A DNA stretch of 64,000 nt from an uncultured Clostridia bacterium (GCA_947630325.1 CANRHB010000006.1:1-64000); one strand, 5' to 3'. Numbered from the stretch's first letter, positions 24,771 through 33,520 are shown. The notes: generated from the letters alone by a model not told the origin. Program-made: numbers and translations.

Positions 24771-25661
24771 TCAAAACGTATTGCGCAAACTCTTGGAAAT
24801 ATATCCGAGGGAGAAGGACCCCGGTCCCACGTGGGAGCCGATGACGGGCCCCATAATGGACACATGCGGCTCGACGCCGAACTTTTCGCGCACAAATTGG
24901 GCAAGTTCCTCGGCGCAGGGCTCGTTGCCCGTGTGGATGATATAGACGAGCCCCTTTTCGTCCGGCCCCTCTTTTTCGAGTTTATGTTTGATGAAGGAGA
25001 TCGCCTTGCGGACGCCGCGCACCTTATCGAGCACAAACAGTTTGCCCTCGTTGTCGAAGGAGATGATCGGCTTGATGTCGAGGATCCCCCCGATCGCCGC
25101 CGCCGCCGCGGAGATGCGTCCCCCCTTTTTGAGATACTTCAGATCGTCCGCCACGATAAAGTGCTGGATATGCAGTCTCAGTTCGTTGACATAATCGAAT
25201 GTCTCTTGAAACCCTTTTCCCATGTCCCGCCACTTTATCGCCTGCATGACGAGCGCGCCCTGCCCCACCGTCGCCGTCAGCGGGTCGACGACTTTTACGT
25301 TGAACTTTGGGAAGAGCGCTTTCACATCCGCCGCCGCCTTCGCCGCCACATCCTTTGTGGGAGAGAGCCCCGACGAGATGGTAAAGTGCAACACGTCCTC
25401 CGCGCCCTCCTTTGCAAGCGCGAGAAAGTGGGCATAGTGCTTTTCGTAATTGAGCATGGAGGTATGGGAAAATGCCCCCGCGCGCAACTCGTTGTAAAAA
25501 TCGACGTATTGGCTGTAACAGGTGAACGCGTCCACCCGCTCCTCCATCTTCCCGTTTTTCTCCACGGTAAACGTATGCGGCGCGACCTTGACGTCATGCG
25601 CTACAATAAAGTCGTGATAGAGATCGCATGTGGAATCGGATGAAACCGTAAACAGCGGCAT
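24771..25661 (-). CDS. DegV-family fatty-acid-binding protein, copy 2
   Basis: This 296-residue paralogue of the 23594-24487 product shares its motifs: SSDSTCDL at the N-terminus, FTISSGL near 95, DDLKYLKKGGRISAAAAAIGG near 165, and GSHVGPGSFSLGY at the end. The start at 25661 is preferred over 25685 because a GGGAGGAAGAG ribosome site precedes it and conserved sequence begins there. The promoter at 25748-25776 drives it, divergent from the phosphohexomutase. Similarity is highest in the ligand-pocket regions. Confidence 0.9.
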   Translation of the reverse strand: MPLFTVSSDSTCDLYHDFIVAHDVKVAPHTFTVEKNGKMEERVDAFTCYSQYVDFYNELRAGAFSHTSMLNYEKHYAHFLALAKEGAEDVLHFTISSGLSPTKDVAAKAAADVKALFPKFNVKVVDPLTATVGQGALVMQAIKWRDMGKGFQETFDYVNELRLHIQHFIVADDLKYLKKGGRISAAAAAIGGILDIKPIISFDNEGKLFVLDKVRGVRKAISFIKHKLEKEGPDEKGLVYIIHTGNEPCAEELAQFVREKFGVEPHVSIMGPVIGSHVGPGSFSLGYISKSLRNTF

Positions 25662-25747
25662 CTCTTCCTCCCGCGGCGTTCGCAAAAGTTAAGTTTTTTG
25701 CACAAACTTAAGAGAGGTGAACGTTCCTGCATGAATTTATCATTTAT

Positions 25748-25776
25748 ATTATAGCACGGTTCGACCGAAGTTGCAA
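25748..25776 (-). promoter_or_regulatory. Sigma-A promoter of degV copy 2
   Basis: Minus-strand TTGCAA (25771-25776), a 17-base spacer and TATAAT (25748-25753), in the divergent region shared with the phosphohexomutase. Confidence 0.7.
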
Positions 25777-25825
25777 GAACATTTTCGAACTTCATGGAAT
25801 TTTTGAGGAATTTTTCGCAAAACTC

Positions 25826-25854
25826 TTGAAAAAGGAGGATGTTTTCGGTATAAT
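25826..25854 (+). promoter_or_regulatory. Sigma-A promoter of the phosphohexomutase
   Basis: TTGAAA (25826-25831), a 17-base spacer and TATAAT (25849-25854). The leader to the ATG at 25895 is about 35 bases. Confidence 0.75.
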
Positions 25855-25894
25855 GATGCCGTATGGAAAAAATATCCATACAGGGGGGAATTGT

Positions 25895-27388
25895 ATGGCA
25901 GATTATCTGCATCTCAAAAACGGGACGGACGTGCGCGGCACCGCGATCGCGGGAGTGCAAAACGATCCCGTCACCCTCACCGACGAAGCGGTGCTTGCGA
26001 TCTCCGCGGGTTTCAGCCTCTGGGTGAAGGAAAAACTCGGCAAACTGCCCACGATCGCCGTTGGGCACGACTCCCGCCTCTCGGCGGAGCGCATTTCCGA
26101 ACTTACCGCGAGGGGGATCACCTCTCAAGGGGGAAAGGTCATCTTTACGGGGCTCTCCTCAACGCCCTCGATGTTCATGCTCTTGCAAGAAGATTTCGGC
26201 GCGGACGCCTCCGTTATGATCACGGCGAGCCATTTGCCCTACCAGAAGAACGGGCTCAAGTTCTTTGTAAAGGAGGGCGGGCTCGAGAGCGAAGAGGTGA
26301 GCGAAGTGCTCAGGATCGCCTCCTCTCTCTCCCTTCCCGAAGACGCGGGAAAGGCGGAGGGCGAACGCCGCTCCTATCTTGAAAAATACGCCGCCGACCT
26401 CGTGGAGAAGGTGCGAAAGGCGACGGGAGAAGAAAAGCCCCTCTCGGGCAAGCGCATTTTGGTGGACGCGGGGAACGGCGCGGGCGGCTTCTACGAGAGC
26501 CTCGTTCTAAAGCCCCTCGGCGCGGACACGACGGGTTCGCAGTTCCTCGAGCCCGACGGCAACTTCCCCAACCACATTCCCAATCCCGAAAACGCACAGG
26601 CGATGCAGTCTGTGTGCGAGGCGGTCAAGTTGAATCATGCCGATTTCGGCGTCATCTTCGATACCGACGTCGACCGCGCGGGCGCCGTCTCTCCCACGGG
26701 GGAGGAGATCAACCGCAACCGCCTCATCGCCCTCATCTCGGCGATTCTTCTCGAGGAGCAAAAGGGCGCGTACATCGTCACGGACAGCGTCACGAGCGAC
26801 GGGCTCTCCTCCTTCATCGCAAGCCGCGGCGGGGTGCACCACCGCTTCAAGCGGGGATATAAAAACGTCATCAACGAGAGCAAGCGTCTCAACGCCGAGG
26901 GAAAATACTCCCCTCTCGCCATCGAAACGAGCGGACATGCCGCCCTCAAAGAGAATTACTTCCTCGACGACGGGGCATACCTCGTCACCCGCCTGCTCAT
27001 CGCCCTTGCAAAGGCGGCGAAGGAGGGCAAAGACCTCATGCAACTCATCTCCGACCTTCCCGAGCCCGCGGAGGCAAAGGAGATCAGATTGAACTTCACC
27101 CCCGGCGTCGACTTCAAGTCGCTCGGCGGCACGGTCATCGAGGAACTCAAGCGGGCGGCGGAAAAGGAGCCCCACCTCTCCCTCGCCCCCAACAGCTATG
27201 AAGGAGTGCGCATCAACTTCGACAAGGCGCACGGCGATGGTTGGGCGCTCGTCAGAATGAGTTTGCACGAGCCCATCATGCCCGTCAATGCGGAGAGCAA
27301 TTCGGCGGGCGGCGTCGGAACCATCTTAAAAGAACTGCACGCCCTCATGCAAAAGTACGACTTTTTGGACGTTGAAAAACTTAAATAA
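25895..27388 (+). CDS. Phosphoglucomutase/phosphomannomutase family protein
   Basis: This 497-residue enzyme of the alpha-D-phosphohexomutase superfamily moves phosphate between C1 and C6 of a hexose. The phospho-serine loop reads TASHLPY, with Leu where most members have Asn. The metal loop is DTDVDRAG and the sugar-binding region is ETSGHAALKENY. I place the start at 25895 because of the GGGGGGAA ribosome site and the family-like LHLKNGTDVRG opening; the frame is open back to 25826, but that segment contains the promoter. Glucose, mannose or glucosamine phosphates are all possible. It is followed by transketolase after 57 bases. Confidence 0.88.
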   Translation: MADYLHLKNGTDVRGTAIAGVQNDPVTLTDEAVLAISAGFSLWVKEKLGKLPTIAVGHDSRLSAERISELTARGITSQGGKVIFTGLSSTPSMFMLLQEDFGADASVMITASHLPYQKNGLKFFVKEGGLESEEVSEVLRIASSLSLPEDAGKAEGERRSYLEKYAADLVEKVRKATGEEKPLSGKRILVDAGNGAGGFYESLVLKPLGADTTGSQFLEPDGNFPNHIPNPENAQAMQSVCEAVKLNHADFGVIFDTDVDRAGAVSPTGEEINRNRLIALISAILLEEQKGAYIVTDSVTSDGLSSFIASRGGVHHRFKRGYKNVINESKRLNAEGKYSPLAIETSGHAALKENYFLDDGAYLVTRLLIALAKAAKEGKDLMQLISDLPEPAEAKEIRLNFTPGVDFKSLGGTVIEELKRAAEKEPHLSLAPNSYEGVRINFDKAHGDGWALVRMSLHEPIMPVNAESNSAGGVGTILKELHALMQKYDFLDVEKLK

Positions 27389-27445
27389 CGTCCCCGTGCG
27401 GCTTGCCGCGACCCAATCCATAAAAAATCATTAGGAGAATAAATT

Positions 27446-29434
27446 ATGAAACAAACCACCATCAACGCCATTCGTATCCTTTCCGCCGAAGCGATCCAGA
27501 AGGCAAATTCGGGTCACCCCGGGCTTCCTCTCGGCTCCGCCCCCATCGCCTACACGTTGTGGCAGAACTTTTTGAAGTTCAACAACAAGGACCCCAAGTG
27601 GGACGATCGTGACCGTTTCGTCCTCTCCGCGGGGCACGGCTCCATGCTCAACTACTCTCTCCTCTATCTCTATGGCTTCGGGCTCAAGATCGAGGACCTC
27701 GAGAACTTCCGCCAGCTCGGGAGCAAGACCCCCGGCCACCCCGAATACGGCCACACCGTGGGCATCGAGACGACGACGGGCCCCTTGGGGCAGGGCATTG
27801 CCAACGCCGTCGGCATGGCGGTCGCGGAGGCGCACCTCGCCGCGAAGTTCAACCGCGAGGGCTTCCCCATCGTCGACCACTTCACCTATGCGCTCGTGGG
27901 CGACGGGTGCTTGGAGGAGGGCATCTCCTATGAGGCCTGCTCCTTTGCGGGCACCCATGAACTCGGCAAACTCATCGTCTTTTACGACGACAACGACATC
28001 ACGATCGAGGGCAACACCGACATCACCTTCAAAGAGGACGTCGCCGCCCGCTTCAAGGCGCAGAATTGGCAAGTCTTGAAGGTCGACCTCGTCGCCAATC
28101 CCGACAACGTGATGATGATCGCCAACGCCATCAAGAAGGCGCAGAAGGAGACGAAAAAGCCCTCCATCATCATCTGCAAGACGAAGATCGGATACGGCAC
28201 CCCGCTCGAGGGCAGTCACAAGTGCCACGGCTCCCCCTTGGGCGTTGAAAATCTGCAAAAGACAAAGGAAAAGCTCGGCTGGACGTGGGCGCCCTTCGAA
28301 GTTCCCGCAGAGGTTTTGAAGCACACCGCCACGGCGGGCAGAAGGGGCGCAAAGCGCGAAAGAGCGTGGAAGGCGATGTTCGCCGAATACGAAAAGGCCT
28401 ATCCCGAACTCGCCGCGGAATACAAGTCGGCGATGAAGGGAGAACTCCCCGACCTCGCCCACTGCGAAGAGCTGTTTGCCTTCGAAAAGCCCATGGCGAC
28501 CCGCCAGACTTCGGCGCAGGTGTTGCAGAAGATCGCGGCGCGCGTCCCCTCTCTCATCGGCGGAAGCGCAGACCTCGCGCCCTCCAACCTCTCCGACATG
28601 AAGAACACCGACGCGATCACATACGGCGACTTCCAGCCCGGCCACTATGAGGGCAGAAACATGCACTTCGGCATCCGCGAACACGCGATGGCGGCGATCA
28701 CCAACGGGATGCAGCTCCACGGCGGCCTGCGCGCATACTGCTCCACCTTCTTCATCTTCTCCGACTACTGCAAGCACGCGATGCGTCTCTCCGCGCTCAT
28801 GAACATTCCCGTCACCTATATTCTGACGCACGACTCCATCGGCGTCGGCGAGGACGGTCCCACCCATGAGCCCGTGGAACAGCTCATCGCCCTCCGCTCC
28901 ATTCCCAATATGAAGGTGTACCGCCCCGCGGACGGCAAGGAGACGGCGGCGGCGTGGATCTCCGCTCTGACGGGTACCGCGCCCACCGCGCTCGTTCTGA
29001 CCCGCCAGAACCTGCCCCAATACGCAAACAGCGGGCTCGACGCGCTCAAGGGCGGCTATGTTTTGGAGGACTGCGAGGGCACGCCCGACGTGCTTCTCAT
29101 CGCAAGCGGCTCCGAAGTGGAACTCTGCGTCAAGGCAAAGGCCGCGCTTGCGGAAGAGAACATCAAGGCGCGCGTCGTCTCCATGCCCTGCATCGAGGAA
29201 TTCGAGAAGCAGTGCGACTGCTACAAGGAGAGCGTGCTTCCGAAGGCCGTCAAGGCACGCGTGTGCGTGGAAGCGGGCAGTCCTTACAGCTGGTACAAGT
29301 ACGCAGGCGACAACGGCGAGATCGTGGCGATGACCACCTTCGGCGCAAGCGGCCCCGCTCCCAAGCTGTTCGAAAAATTCGGCTTCACGGTCGACAACGT
29401 CGTCCGGAAAGCCAAGCAAAGTCTCGCAAAATAA
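27446..29434 (+). CDS. tkt: Transketolase
   Basis: Transketolase moves two-carbon units between pentose and hexose phosphates using thiamine diphosphate. The 662-residue protein is full length. It shows IRILSAEAIQKANSGHPGLPLG at the N-terminus (key residues SGHPG), the cofactor motif GDGCLEEGISYEACSFAG, the pyrimidine-domain IREHAMAAITNG, and HDSIGVGEDGPTHEP. An AGGAGAA ribosome site precedes the ATG. It is probably cotranscribed with the phosphohexomutase. No transaldolase is nearby. Confidence 0.97.
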   Translation: MKQTTINAIRILSAEAIQKANSGHPGLPLGSAPIAYTLWQNFLKFNNKDPKWDDRDRFVLSAGHGSMLNYSLLYLYGFGLKIEDLENFRQLGSKTPGHPEYGHTVGIETTTGPLGQGIANAVGMAVAEAHLAAKFNREGFPIVDHFTYALVGDGCLEEGISYEACSFAGTHELGKLIVFYDDNDITIEGNTDITFKEDVAARFKAQNWQVLKVDLVANPDNVMMIANAIKKAQKETKKPSIIICKTKIGYGTPLEGSHKCHGSPLGVENLQKTKEKLGWTWAPFEVPAEVLKHTATAGRRGAKRERAWKAMFAEYEKAYPELAAEYKSAMKGELPDLAHCEELFAFEKPMATRQTSAQVLQKIAARVPSLIGGSADLAPSNLSDMKNTDAITYGDFQPGHYEGRNMHFGIREHAMAAITNGMQLHGGLRAYCSTFFIFSDYCKHAMRLSALMNIPVTYILTHDSIGVGEDGPTHEPVEQLIALRSIPNMKVYRPADGKETAAAWISALTGTAPTALVLTRQNLPQYANSGLDALKGGYVLEDCEGTPDVLLIASGSEVELCVKAKAALAEENIKARVVSMPCIEEFEKQCDCYKESVLPKAVKARVCVEAGSPYSWYKYAGDNGEIVAMTTFGASGPAPKLFEKFGFTVDNVVRKAKQSLAK

Positions 29435-29545
29435 CAACGTGGGGGTATGCTTTGGAGCGTACCCCCGCTCCTTACAGCGGAAAGAGGTGCGCCGCGAACG
29501 CTCTTTTCGGACGCTTTGAACGCACCGCGAAATACGGAGGAAAAA

Positions 29546-30409
29546 ATGATAAGACCTGTACAAAGTCGGGCGTGGAGCTACGTCATTCTCGCCGCCGTCT
29601 ATCTTCTGGCGGGCGGGGCGGGGATCGCCGTCTATCTTGCCCTTTCCCTCCCCTTCTGGCTCTCGCTCCTCATCGCCGACGTCGTTTCGACCGTCGTCGT
29701 GTTTGCGTTCAGCCTGCTCTTCGGGAACGCCTCCGTTTACGACCCCTTTTGGAGCGTCCAGCCCATCGTCATCCTCATCGCCTTCGCTCTCTTCAACCCC
29801 GCCACGGCGGCGACTCTTCTGCCCCTTATCGCGGTCATCGTCTGGGGAGTAAGGCTCACGGCGAACTGGGCATATACCTTCCGCGGGCTCGCCCATCAGG
29901 ACTGGCGTTACACCATGCTCGCGGAGAAAACGGGCAAGGCGTACTTCTTCGTCAATTTCGTCGGGATCCACCTCGTCCCCACGCTCGTCGTCTATGGATG
30001 CGTACTGCCCGCCGTGTTTACGGCGGTATATCACCCCGCCTTCAACGCGGGGAGCGCGGTCTTTTTTGCGGGCTCTCTCCTCTTCATCCTGTTGCAGGGG
30101 GCGGCGGACGTCGAAATGCACCGCTACCGCAGGCACCGCACGGGGAATTTCATCCGCACGGGGCTGTGGAAGTATGCCCGCCATCCCAACTATCTCGGCG
30201 AGATCGGGATGTGGTGGTGCGTGGGGCTTGCGGCAGTCTGCCTCATGCCCGAACGTTGGTACCTGCTCGCGGGCGCTCTTGCGAACACTCTCCTCTTCCT
30301 CTTTGTGAGCGTTCCGCTCGCCGACGGGCGGCAATCGCGCAAAGAAGGATTTGAAGAATACAAGCGCAACACGCGCGTTTTCTTCCCCATCTATAAGAAA
30401 CAAAAATAA
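29546..30409 (+). CDS. DUF1295 / steroid 5-alpha-reductase-like membrane protein
   Basis: This 287-residue membrane protein has about six to seven hydrophobic segments and the DUF1295 C-terminal signature GLWKYARHPNYLGEIGMWW, shared with the steroid 5-alpha-reductase and isoprenylcysteine methyltransferase superfamily. These proteins bind NADPH or SAM near that motif. The bacterial substrate is unknown; fatty-acyl or isoprenoid reduction is a guess. The start at 29546 has a GGAGG site 5 bases upstream and opens with a clean first membrane helix; the open frame back to 29447 is spacer. It probably shares a transcript with the following nitroreductase. Confidence 0.82.
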   Translation: MIRPVQSRAWSYVILAAVYLLAGGAGIAVYLALSLPFWLSLLIADVVSTVVVFAFSLLFGNASVYDPFWSVQPIVILIAFALFNPATAATLLPLIAVIVWGVRLTANWAYTFRGLAHQDWRYTMLAEKTGKAYFFVNFVGIHLVPTLVVYGCVLPAVFTAVYHPAFNAGSAVFFAGSLLFILLQGAADVEMHRYRRHRTGNFIRTGLWKYARHPNYLGEIGMWWCVGLAAVCLMPERWYLLAGALANTLLFLFVSVPLADGRQSRKEGFEEYKRNTRVFFPIYKKQK

Positions 30410-30421
30410 AAGGAGACCGTT

Positions 30422-30964
30422 ATGGACTTAAAAGAGATCGAAACCCTATATCTGCACCGCCAGAGCTGCAGAGAGTTTTCCGACAGACCCGTTGACGAAG
30501 CGCTCATTCAAAAGATCTGCGAACTTGCCCTGCTCTCCCCTTCGGCGGTCAATGCCCAGCCGTGGCAACTCATCGCCGTGATGGGCGAAAAGAAGGACGA
30601 GTTCGTAAAGGCCGTCCAGCCGATGGGCATGAACAAGTTTGTAAGCAAGGCGCAGGCGCTCATCGTGGTCGCGCAGGACAAGAGCGGCGGCGTGATGCGC
30701 GTCGGCGAGATCGTCAAGGAGAACCCCTATGTGAAGAACGATTTGGGTCTCTTGACGGCGCACCTCATTTTGGCGGCGGAGGCGGCGGGGCTCGGCTCCT
30801 GCATCTTGGGCGGCAGAGACGAAGATAAACTCCGCGCGCTCTTAGGATTCAAGAAGGATGTGCACATTCCGCACGTGGTGGCAGTTGGCTATCCCGCCGA
30901 GGGCTATGAAGTGCGCCCCAAAAAGCGCAAACCCCTCAAAGAGACCTTCTTTCTGTTGAAATAA
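30422..30964 (+). CDS. Nitroreductase family protein
   Basis: This 180-residue FMN-dependent oxidoreductase has the N-terminal family motif HRQSCREFSDRPV, the SPSAVNAQPW block that contacts FMN, and a GLGSCILGG stretch in the C-terminal half. Such enzymes reduce quinones, nitro compounds or enones with NAD(P)H, and their real substrate is rarely known. An AAGGAGA ribosome site and a 12-base gap link it to the DUF1295 gene, and a terminator follows. Confidence 0.9.
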   Translation: MDLKEIETLYLHRQSCREFSDRPVDEALIQKICELALLSPSAVNAQPWQLIAVMGEKKDEFVKAVQPMGMNKFVSKAQALIVVAQDKSGGVMRVGEIVKENPYVKNDLGLLTAHLILAAEAAGLGSCILGGRDEDKLRALLGFKKDVHIPHVVAVGYPAEGYEVRPKKRKPLKETFFLLK

Positions 30965-30977
30965 AATTTAACATGCA

Positions 30978-31006
30978 AAAACGGGCGGGAATTTCCCGCC
31001 CGTTTT
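30978..31006 (+). terminator. Terminator after the nitroreductase
   Basis: AAAACGGGCGGGAA (30978-30991) pairs with TTCCCGCCCGTTTT (30993-31006), with the innermost pairs left open as a loop. The A/T flanks let it work in both directions. Confidence 0.85.
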
Positions 31007-31050
31007 CACATTCGATTTTTCTATTTTAAAATAAACTCAATATAAGAAAA

Positions 31051-31548
31051 TTACAGCAACCATATCGTGTAAGCGGTCAATGCCGAATGAAAAGCAAACG
31101 AGAATGCAATCAATACGCATATCCCGATTTGAGCCGCGGCGCAATAGCCCCTATTCCATACCGGATCCACGCTACAAGTCATCACGATTTTATATTTTTT
31201 CCTCAAAAAATATGTATACATTATGAAAAATACGACTAAGGTGAATCCGACTATCAGAAATGTCCAAGTCGGAGCTAACAATCCGTTTTCGGTATCAGAC
31301 AAACCATCCGATAAGCATGTGATAATTCCCACCGCAAGAAAAAGCAAATTTGCAATCAGAAGGTTAAAAAACGCACCCGTAAATTTTTTCTGATGGAGCC
31401 GAAAAGTTTCTTTTTCAGACAAACCATCACAGAGTTCGTTGAGCTTCTTTAACCCTTTCGGCAAAATCAATAATGCAATTATCATACAAAAAACATTCAA
31501 CATGTACGATAAAAACATCACAGTATTACATATAATTTGAGCTGTCAT
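31051..31548 (-). CDS. Hypothetical four-helix membrane protein
   Basis: I do not recognise this 165-residue protein. It has four predicted membrane helices (about residues 4-28, 52-76, 92-116 and 137-163), with a charged loop rich in Lys and Glu between the first two. Base composition is much more AT-rich than the core genes on either side, as in the adjacent LRR/XRE genes, so it may have arrived with them. An AAGG ribosome site lies 5 bases before the ATG. It is last in direction after the LRR gene but separated by a hairpin and repeat remnant, so it is probably transcribed alone. Confidence 0.7.
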   Translation of the reverse strand: MTAQIICNTVMFLSYMLNVFCMIIALLILPKGLKKLNELCDGLSEKETFRLHQKKFTGAFFNLLIANLLFLAVGIITCLSDGLSDTENGLLAPTWTFLIVGFTLVVFFIMYTYFLRKKYKIVMTCSVDPVWNRGYCAAAQIGICVLIAFSFAFHSALTAYTIWLL

Positions 31549-31619
31549 ATCGCCTTGATAATATCACAGCAGAAATAAAATTGCAAGAATTTATCAGAAA
31601 TTTTTTGAGTCGGTTATAC

Positions 31620-31660
31620 TTTTGGCGCGGGCGGGAGCTGCGCTCCCGCCCGCGCCAAAA
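31620..31660. other. Perfect 18-bp GC hairpin
   Basis: 31620-31637 pairs exactly with 31643-31660 around a 5-base loop. The T-run is on the 5' side of the stem and the A-run on the 3' side on both strands, so it is the wrong way round for an intrinsic terminator. The function is unknown. Confidence 0.7.
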
Positions 31661-31679
31661 GATGTCGTAATGTGCATGA

Positions 31680-31770
31680 AAGCAACGAGAGGGAAATGCG
31701 TTTTAATCGGCTTTCGGAGAACCCTTCAGTCACCTGCGGTGACAGCTCCACCTACAAGGGACGCCAAGTC
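31680..31770. repeat. Decayed family C repeat
   Basis: This block keeps the order of family C (AAACCC-like, CAGTC, GACAGCTCC, CTACAAGGG, CGCCAAG) but with many changes. It ends 4 bases before the LRR gene's stop. Confidence 0.6.
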
Positions 31771-31773
31771 CTC

Positions 31774-33102
31774 TCACCCTCGTCTCCAAACAGAAGAGCA
31801 GTGAGTATTCGTCAACTTTTCTGCCGCCGTTGCGGGGTCATCAAGACCTGAAACGGATACTTCGTTCGCTTTCCACCAATTTGGGTTTTCAAAAAGCACT
31901 GCTTTGAGATTTTCACAACCATCAAAAGCCCAAAATCCTATTGAGGTCACACTGTTGGGAATGGCGATTGAGGTCAACCCGATGCAACAAGCAAACGCAT
32001 ACCCTCCAATCGAGTTCACGCTACTGGGAATGGTGACCGAAGTCAACCCGCTACAACCATAGAATGCATATTGATTTACTCCATAATTATTTTCTTTGAG
32101 AGATTTTTTAGGCAAAGTAAGCTCGGTTGACGTACCAGAATATCCAAGCAAATAACTTTCGACTACATCCTCATAAAATAGGTATCCGTCACTCGTCTTT
32201 ATTTGCTTACTCTTCTCATCTGTTGTATATACACGTTTTGCATAATGACCGATACCAAGGCCTGTTTGAATTTGCATACCCGAATAATTCCAAATTTCTA
32301 CAAGTCGATAACAACCATAGAACGGATCTACTCCGATCGAGGTCACACCTCTTCCAAGGGTGACTGAGGTCAGCCATATACAACCGCTGAACGCATAATC
32401 TTCGATCGAGGTTACATTATTTGGTATATTGATTGAGGTCAAGTTGCTACAGTCACAGAACGCAGAATCTCCAATCGAAGTTACACCCTCTCCAATGTTG
32501 ACTGAAGTCAACCCGCTACAACAACGAAACGCAACCCCTCCGATCGAGGTTACATTATTTGGTATATTGATTGAGGTCATGTTGCTACAGTCATAGAACG
32601 TACCATTCCCAATCGAAGTCACGCTGTCTGGAATAGTGACAGAGGTCAACCCGCTACAACCATAGAACGCCCAAGCTCCAATCGAAGTCACGCTGTCTGG
32701 AATAGTGACAGAGGTCAACCCGCTACAACCATAGAACGCCCAAGCTCCAATCGAAGTCACGCTGTCTGGAATAGTGACAGAGGTCAACCCGCTACAACCA
32801 TAGAATGCCTCTTCTCCAATTGAAGTTACACCCTCTTCAATAGTGACAGAGGTCAATCCGCTACGATTCTCGAATGCCGTTTCCCCAATCGAGGTCACAG
32901 GTTTCCCACGATATTCCGAAGGAATAACAACGTCTTTATCTTTGTATTTGCCAAGGCCGGTCACAGAATACTCCGTTTTATCTTTGTTCAATGTAAAATT
33001 AAGTCCTGTGCCTCCGAAAACTCCCTCGCATGCCGTAAGACCGAATGCCATGCAGAGCACCGCCACAATCGCCAAAAGTACTACCAAAAATTTGTGTTTC
33101 AT
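31774..33102 (-). CDS. BspA-type leucine-rich-repeat lipoprotein
   Basis: This 442-residue protein has a lipoprotein signal peptide (lipobox GLTAC, Cys near residue 25) and about ten 23-residue repeats of the LRR_5/BspA class, each close to LTSVTIPDSVTSIGxxAFYG plus CSG. Eight run together; then comes a spacer of about 70 residues and two or three more. Such proteins sit on the cell surface and bind host or bacterial ligands. The C-terminal tail (CSSVWRRG) ends beside a repeat remnant, so the original C-terminus may have been lost. GC content is low. The gene diverges from an XRE regulator, and the promoter overlaps an operator-like repeat. Confidence 0.88.
   Translation of the reverse strand: MKHKFLVVLLAIVAVLCMAFGLTACEGVFGGTGLNFTLNKDKTEYSVTGLGKYKDKDVVIPSEYRGKPVTSIGETAFENRSGLTSVTIEEGVTSIGEEAFYGCSGLTSVTIPDSVTSIGAWAFYGCSGLTSVTIPDSVTSIGAWAFYGCSGLTSVTIPDSVTSIGNGTFYDCSNMTSINIPNNVTSIGGVAFRCCSGLTSVNIGEGVTSIGDSAFCDCSNLTSINIPNNVTSIEDYAFSGCIWLTSVTLGRGVTSIGVDPFYGCYRLVEIWNYSGMQIQTGLGIGHYAKRVYTTDEKSKQIKTSDGYLFYEDVVESYLLGYSGTSTELTLPKKSLKENNYGVNQYAFYGCSGLTSVTIPSSVNSIGGYAFACCIGLTSIAIPNSVTSIGFWAFDGCENLKAVLFENPNWWKANEVSVSGLDDPATAAEKLTNTHCSSVWRRG
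32611..32817 (-). repeat. 69-bp coding tandem repeat in the LRR gene
   Basis: Three units with a period of exactly 69 bases (starts near 32611, 32680 and 32749) are almost identical in DNA, while the other repeats of the gene differ at many sites. This points to recent expansion by one or two units. Confidence 0.85.
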
Positions 33103-33114
33103 ATGTTTCTCCTA

Positions 33115-33220
33115 TTTAGTCTTATAGTAATAATATTATAGCATTATAAAACTAATATTGCAACCTTATAAAACTAATTTTTTTATAAAATATGTGTAAA
33201 ATTATTTTTATAAGACTAAT
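33115..33220. promoter_or_regulatory. Operator-like repeats between the LRR and XRE genes
   Basis: Three direct copies of TTATAARACTAAT lie at 33144-33156, 33166-33178 and 33208-33220, and an inverted near-copy (11 of 13) at 33115-33127. One lies inside the spacer of the LRR promoter and one just before the XRE start, as expected for sites of the divergent regulator. Confidence 0.6.
33135..33163 (-). promoter_or_regulatory. Sigma-A promoter of the LRR lipoprotein
   Basis: Minus-strand TTGCAA (33158-33163), a 17-base spacer and TATAAT (33135-33140). The spacer contains the operator-like copy at 33144-33156, so a bound repressor would block RNA polymerase. Confidence 0.7.
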
Positions 33221-33232
33221 GAGGGGTTTTCC

Positions 33233-33514
33233 ATGAACGTTGGTGCGCGAATACGGGAATTAAGAGAGCGGGCGGGTTTCACGCAAAATAAACTCGCTGA
33301 ATGGGCGGGAGTTTCACAAACGCATTTGAGACGTGTGGAACTCGGTCAACAAGACATTACTGTGGGACAGTTGGGTTTAGTGTGTGATGGTTTAGGCATC
33401 ACATTGGCAGAATTCTTTAATATTTCCGAAACGCAAGAGACATTCTCCGCTGTCACGGCAAAATTTACGCCCAAACAAAAACAACTTTTAATGGAATTTT
33501 TGAAAAGCATTTAA
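33233..33514 (+). CDS. XRE-family helix-turn-helix regulator
   Basis: This 93-residue DNA-binding protein has a single Cro/C1-type helix-turn-helix (about residues 6-60: IRELRERAGFTQNKLAEWAG, then VSQTHLRRVELG) and a short C-terminal tail. It lacks a sensor or peptidase domain, so it is a simple repressor or a component of a small switch. It diverges from the LRR lipoprotein gene, with repeated operator-like sites in between, so autoregulation and control of the LRR gene are the likely roles. It ends at a strong bidirectional terminator. Confidence 0.85.
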   Translation: MNVGARIRELRERAGFTQNKLAEWAGVSQTHLRRVELGQQDITVGQLGLVCDGLGITLAEFFNISETQETFSAVTAKFTPKQKQLLMEFLKSI

Positions 33515-33520
33515 TAAACA

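Noticed and set aside
27431..30403. A 990-codon open frame on the minus strand opposite transketolase and DUF1295
   Set aside because: It is antisense to two genes with clear family motifs, has no family-like sequence or ribosome site, and reflects high-GC codon bias.
31558..31586. TTGCAA-N17-TATTAT promoter for the hypothetical membrane protein
   Set aside because: It would put the transcription start about 3 bases from the ATG and exclude the visible AAGG ribosome site, so it is doubtful.
32611..32817. CRISPR-like direct repeats
   Set aside because: The period of 69 bases is coding and in frame, with no variable spacers and no cas genes.
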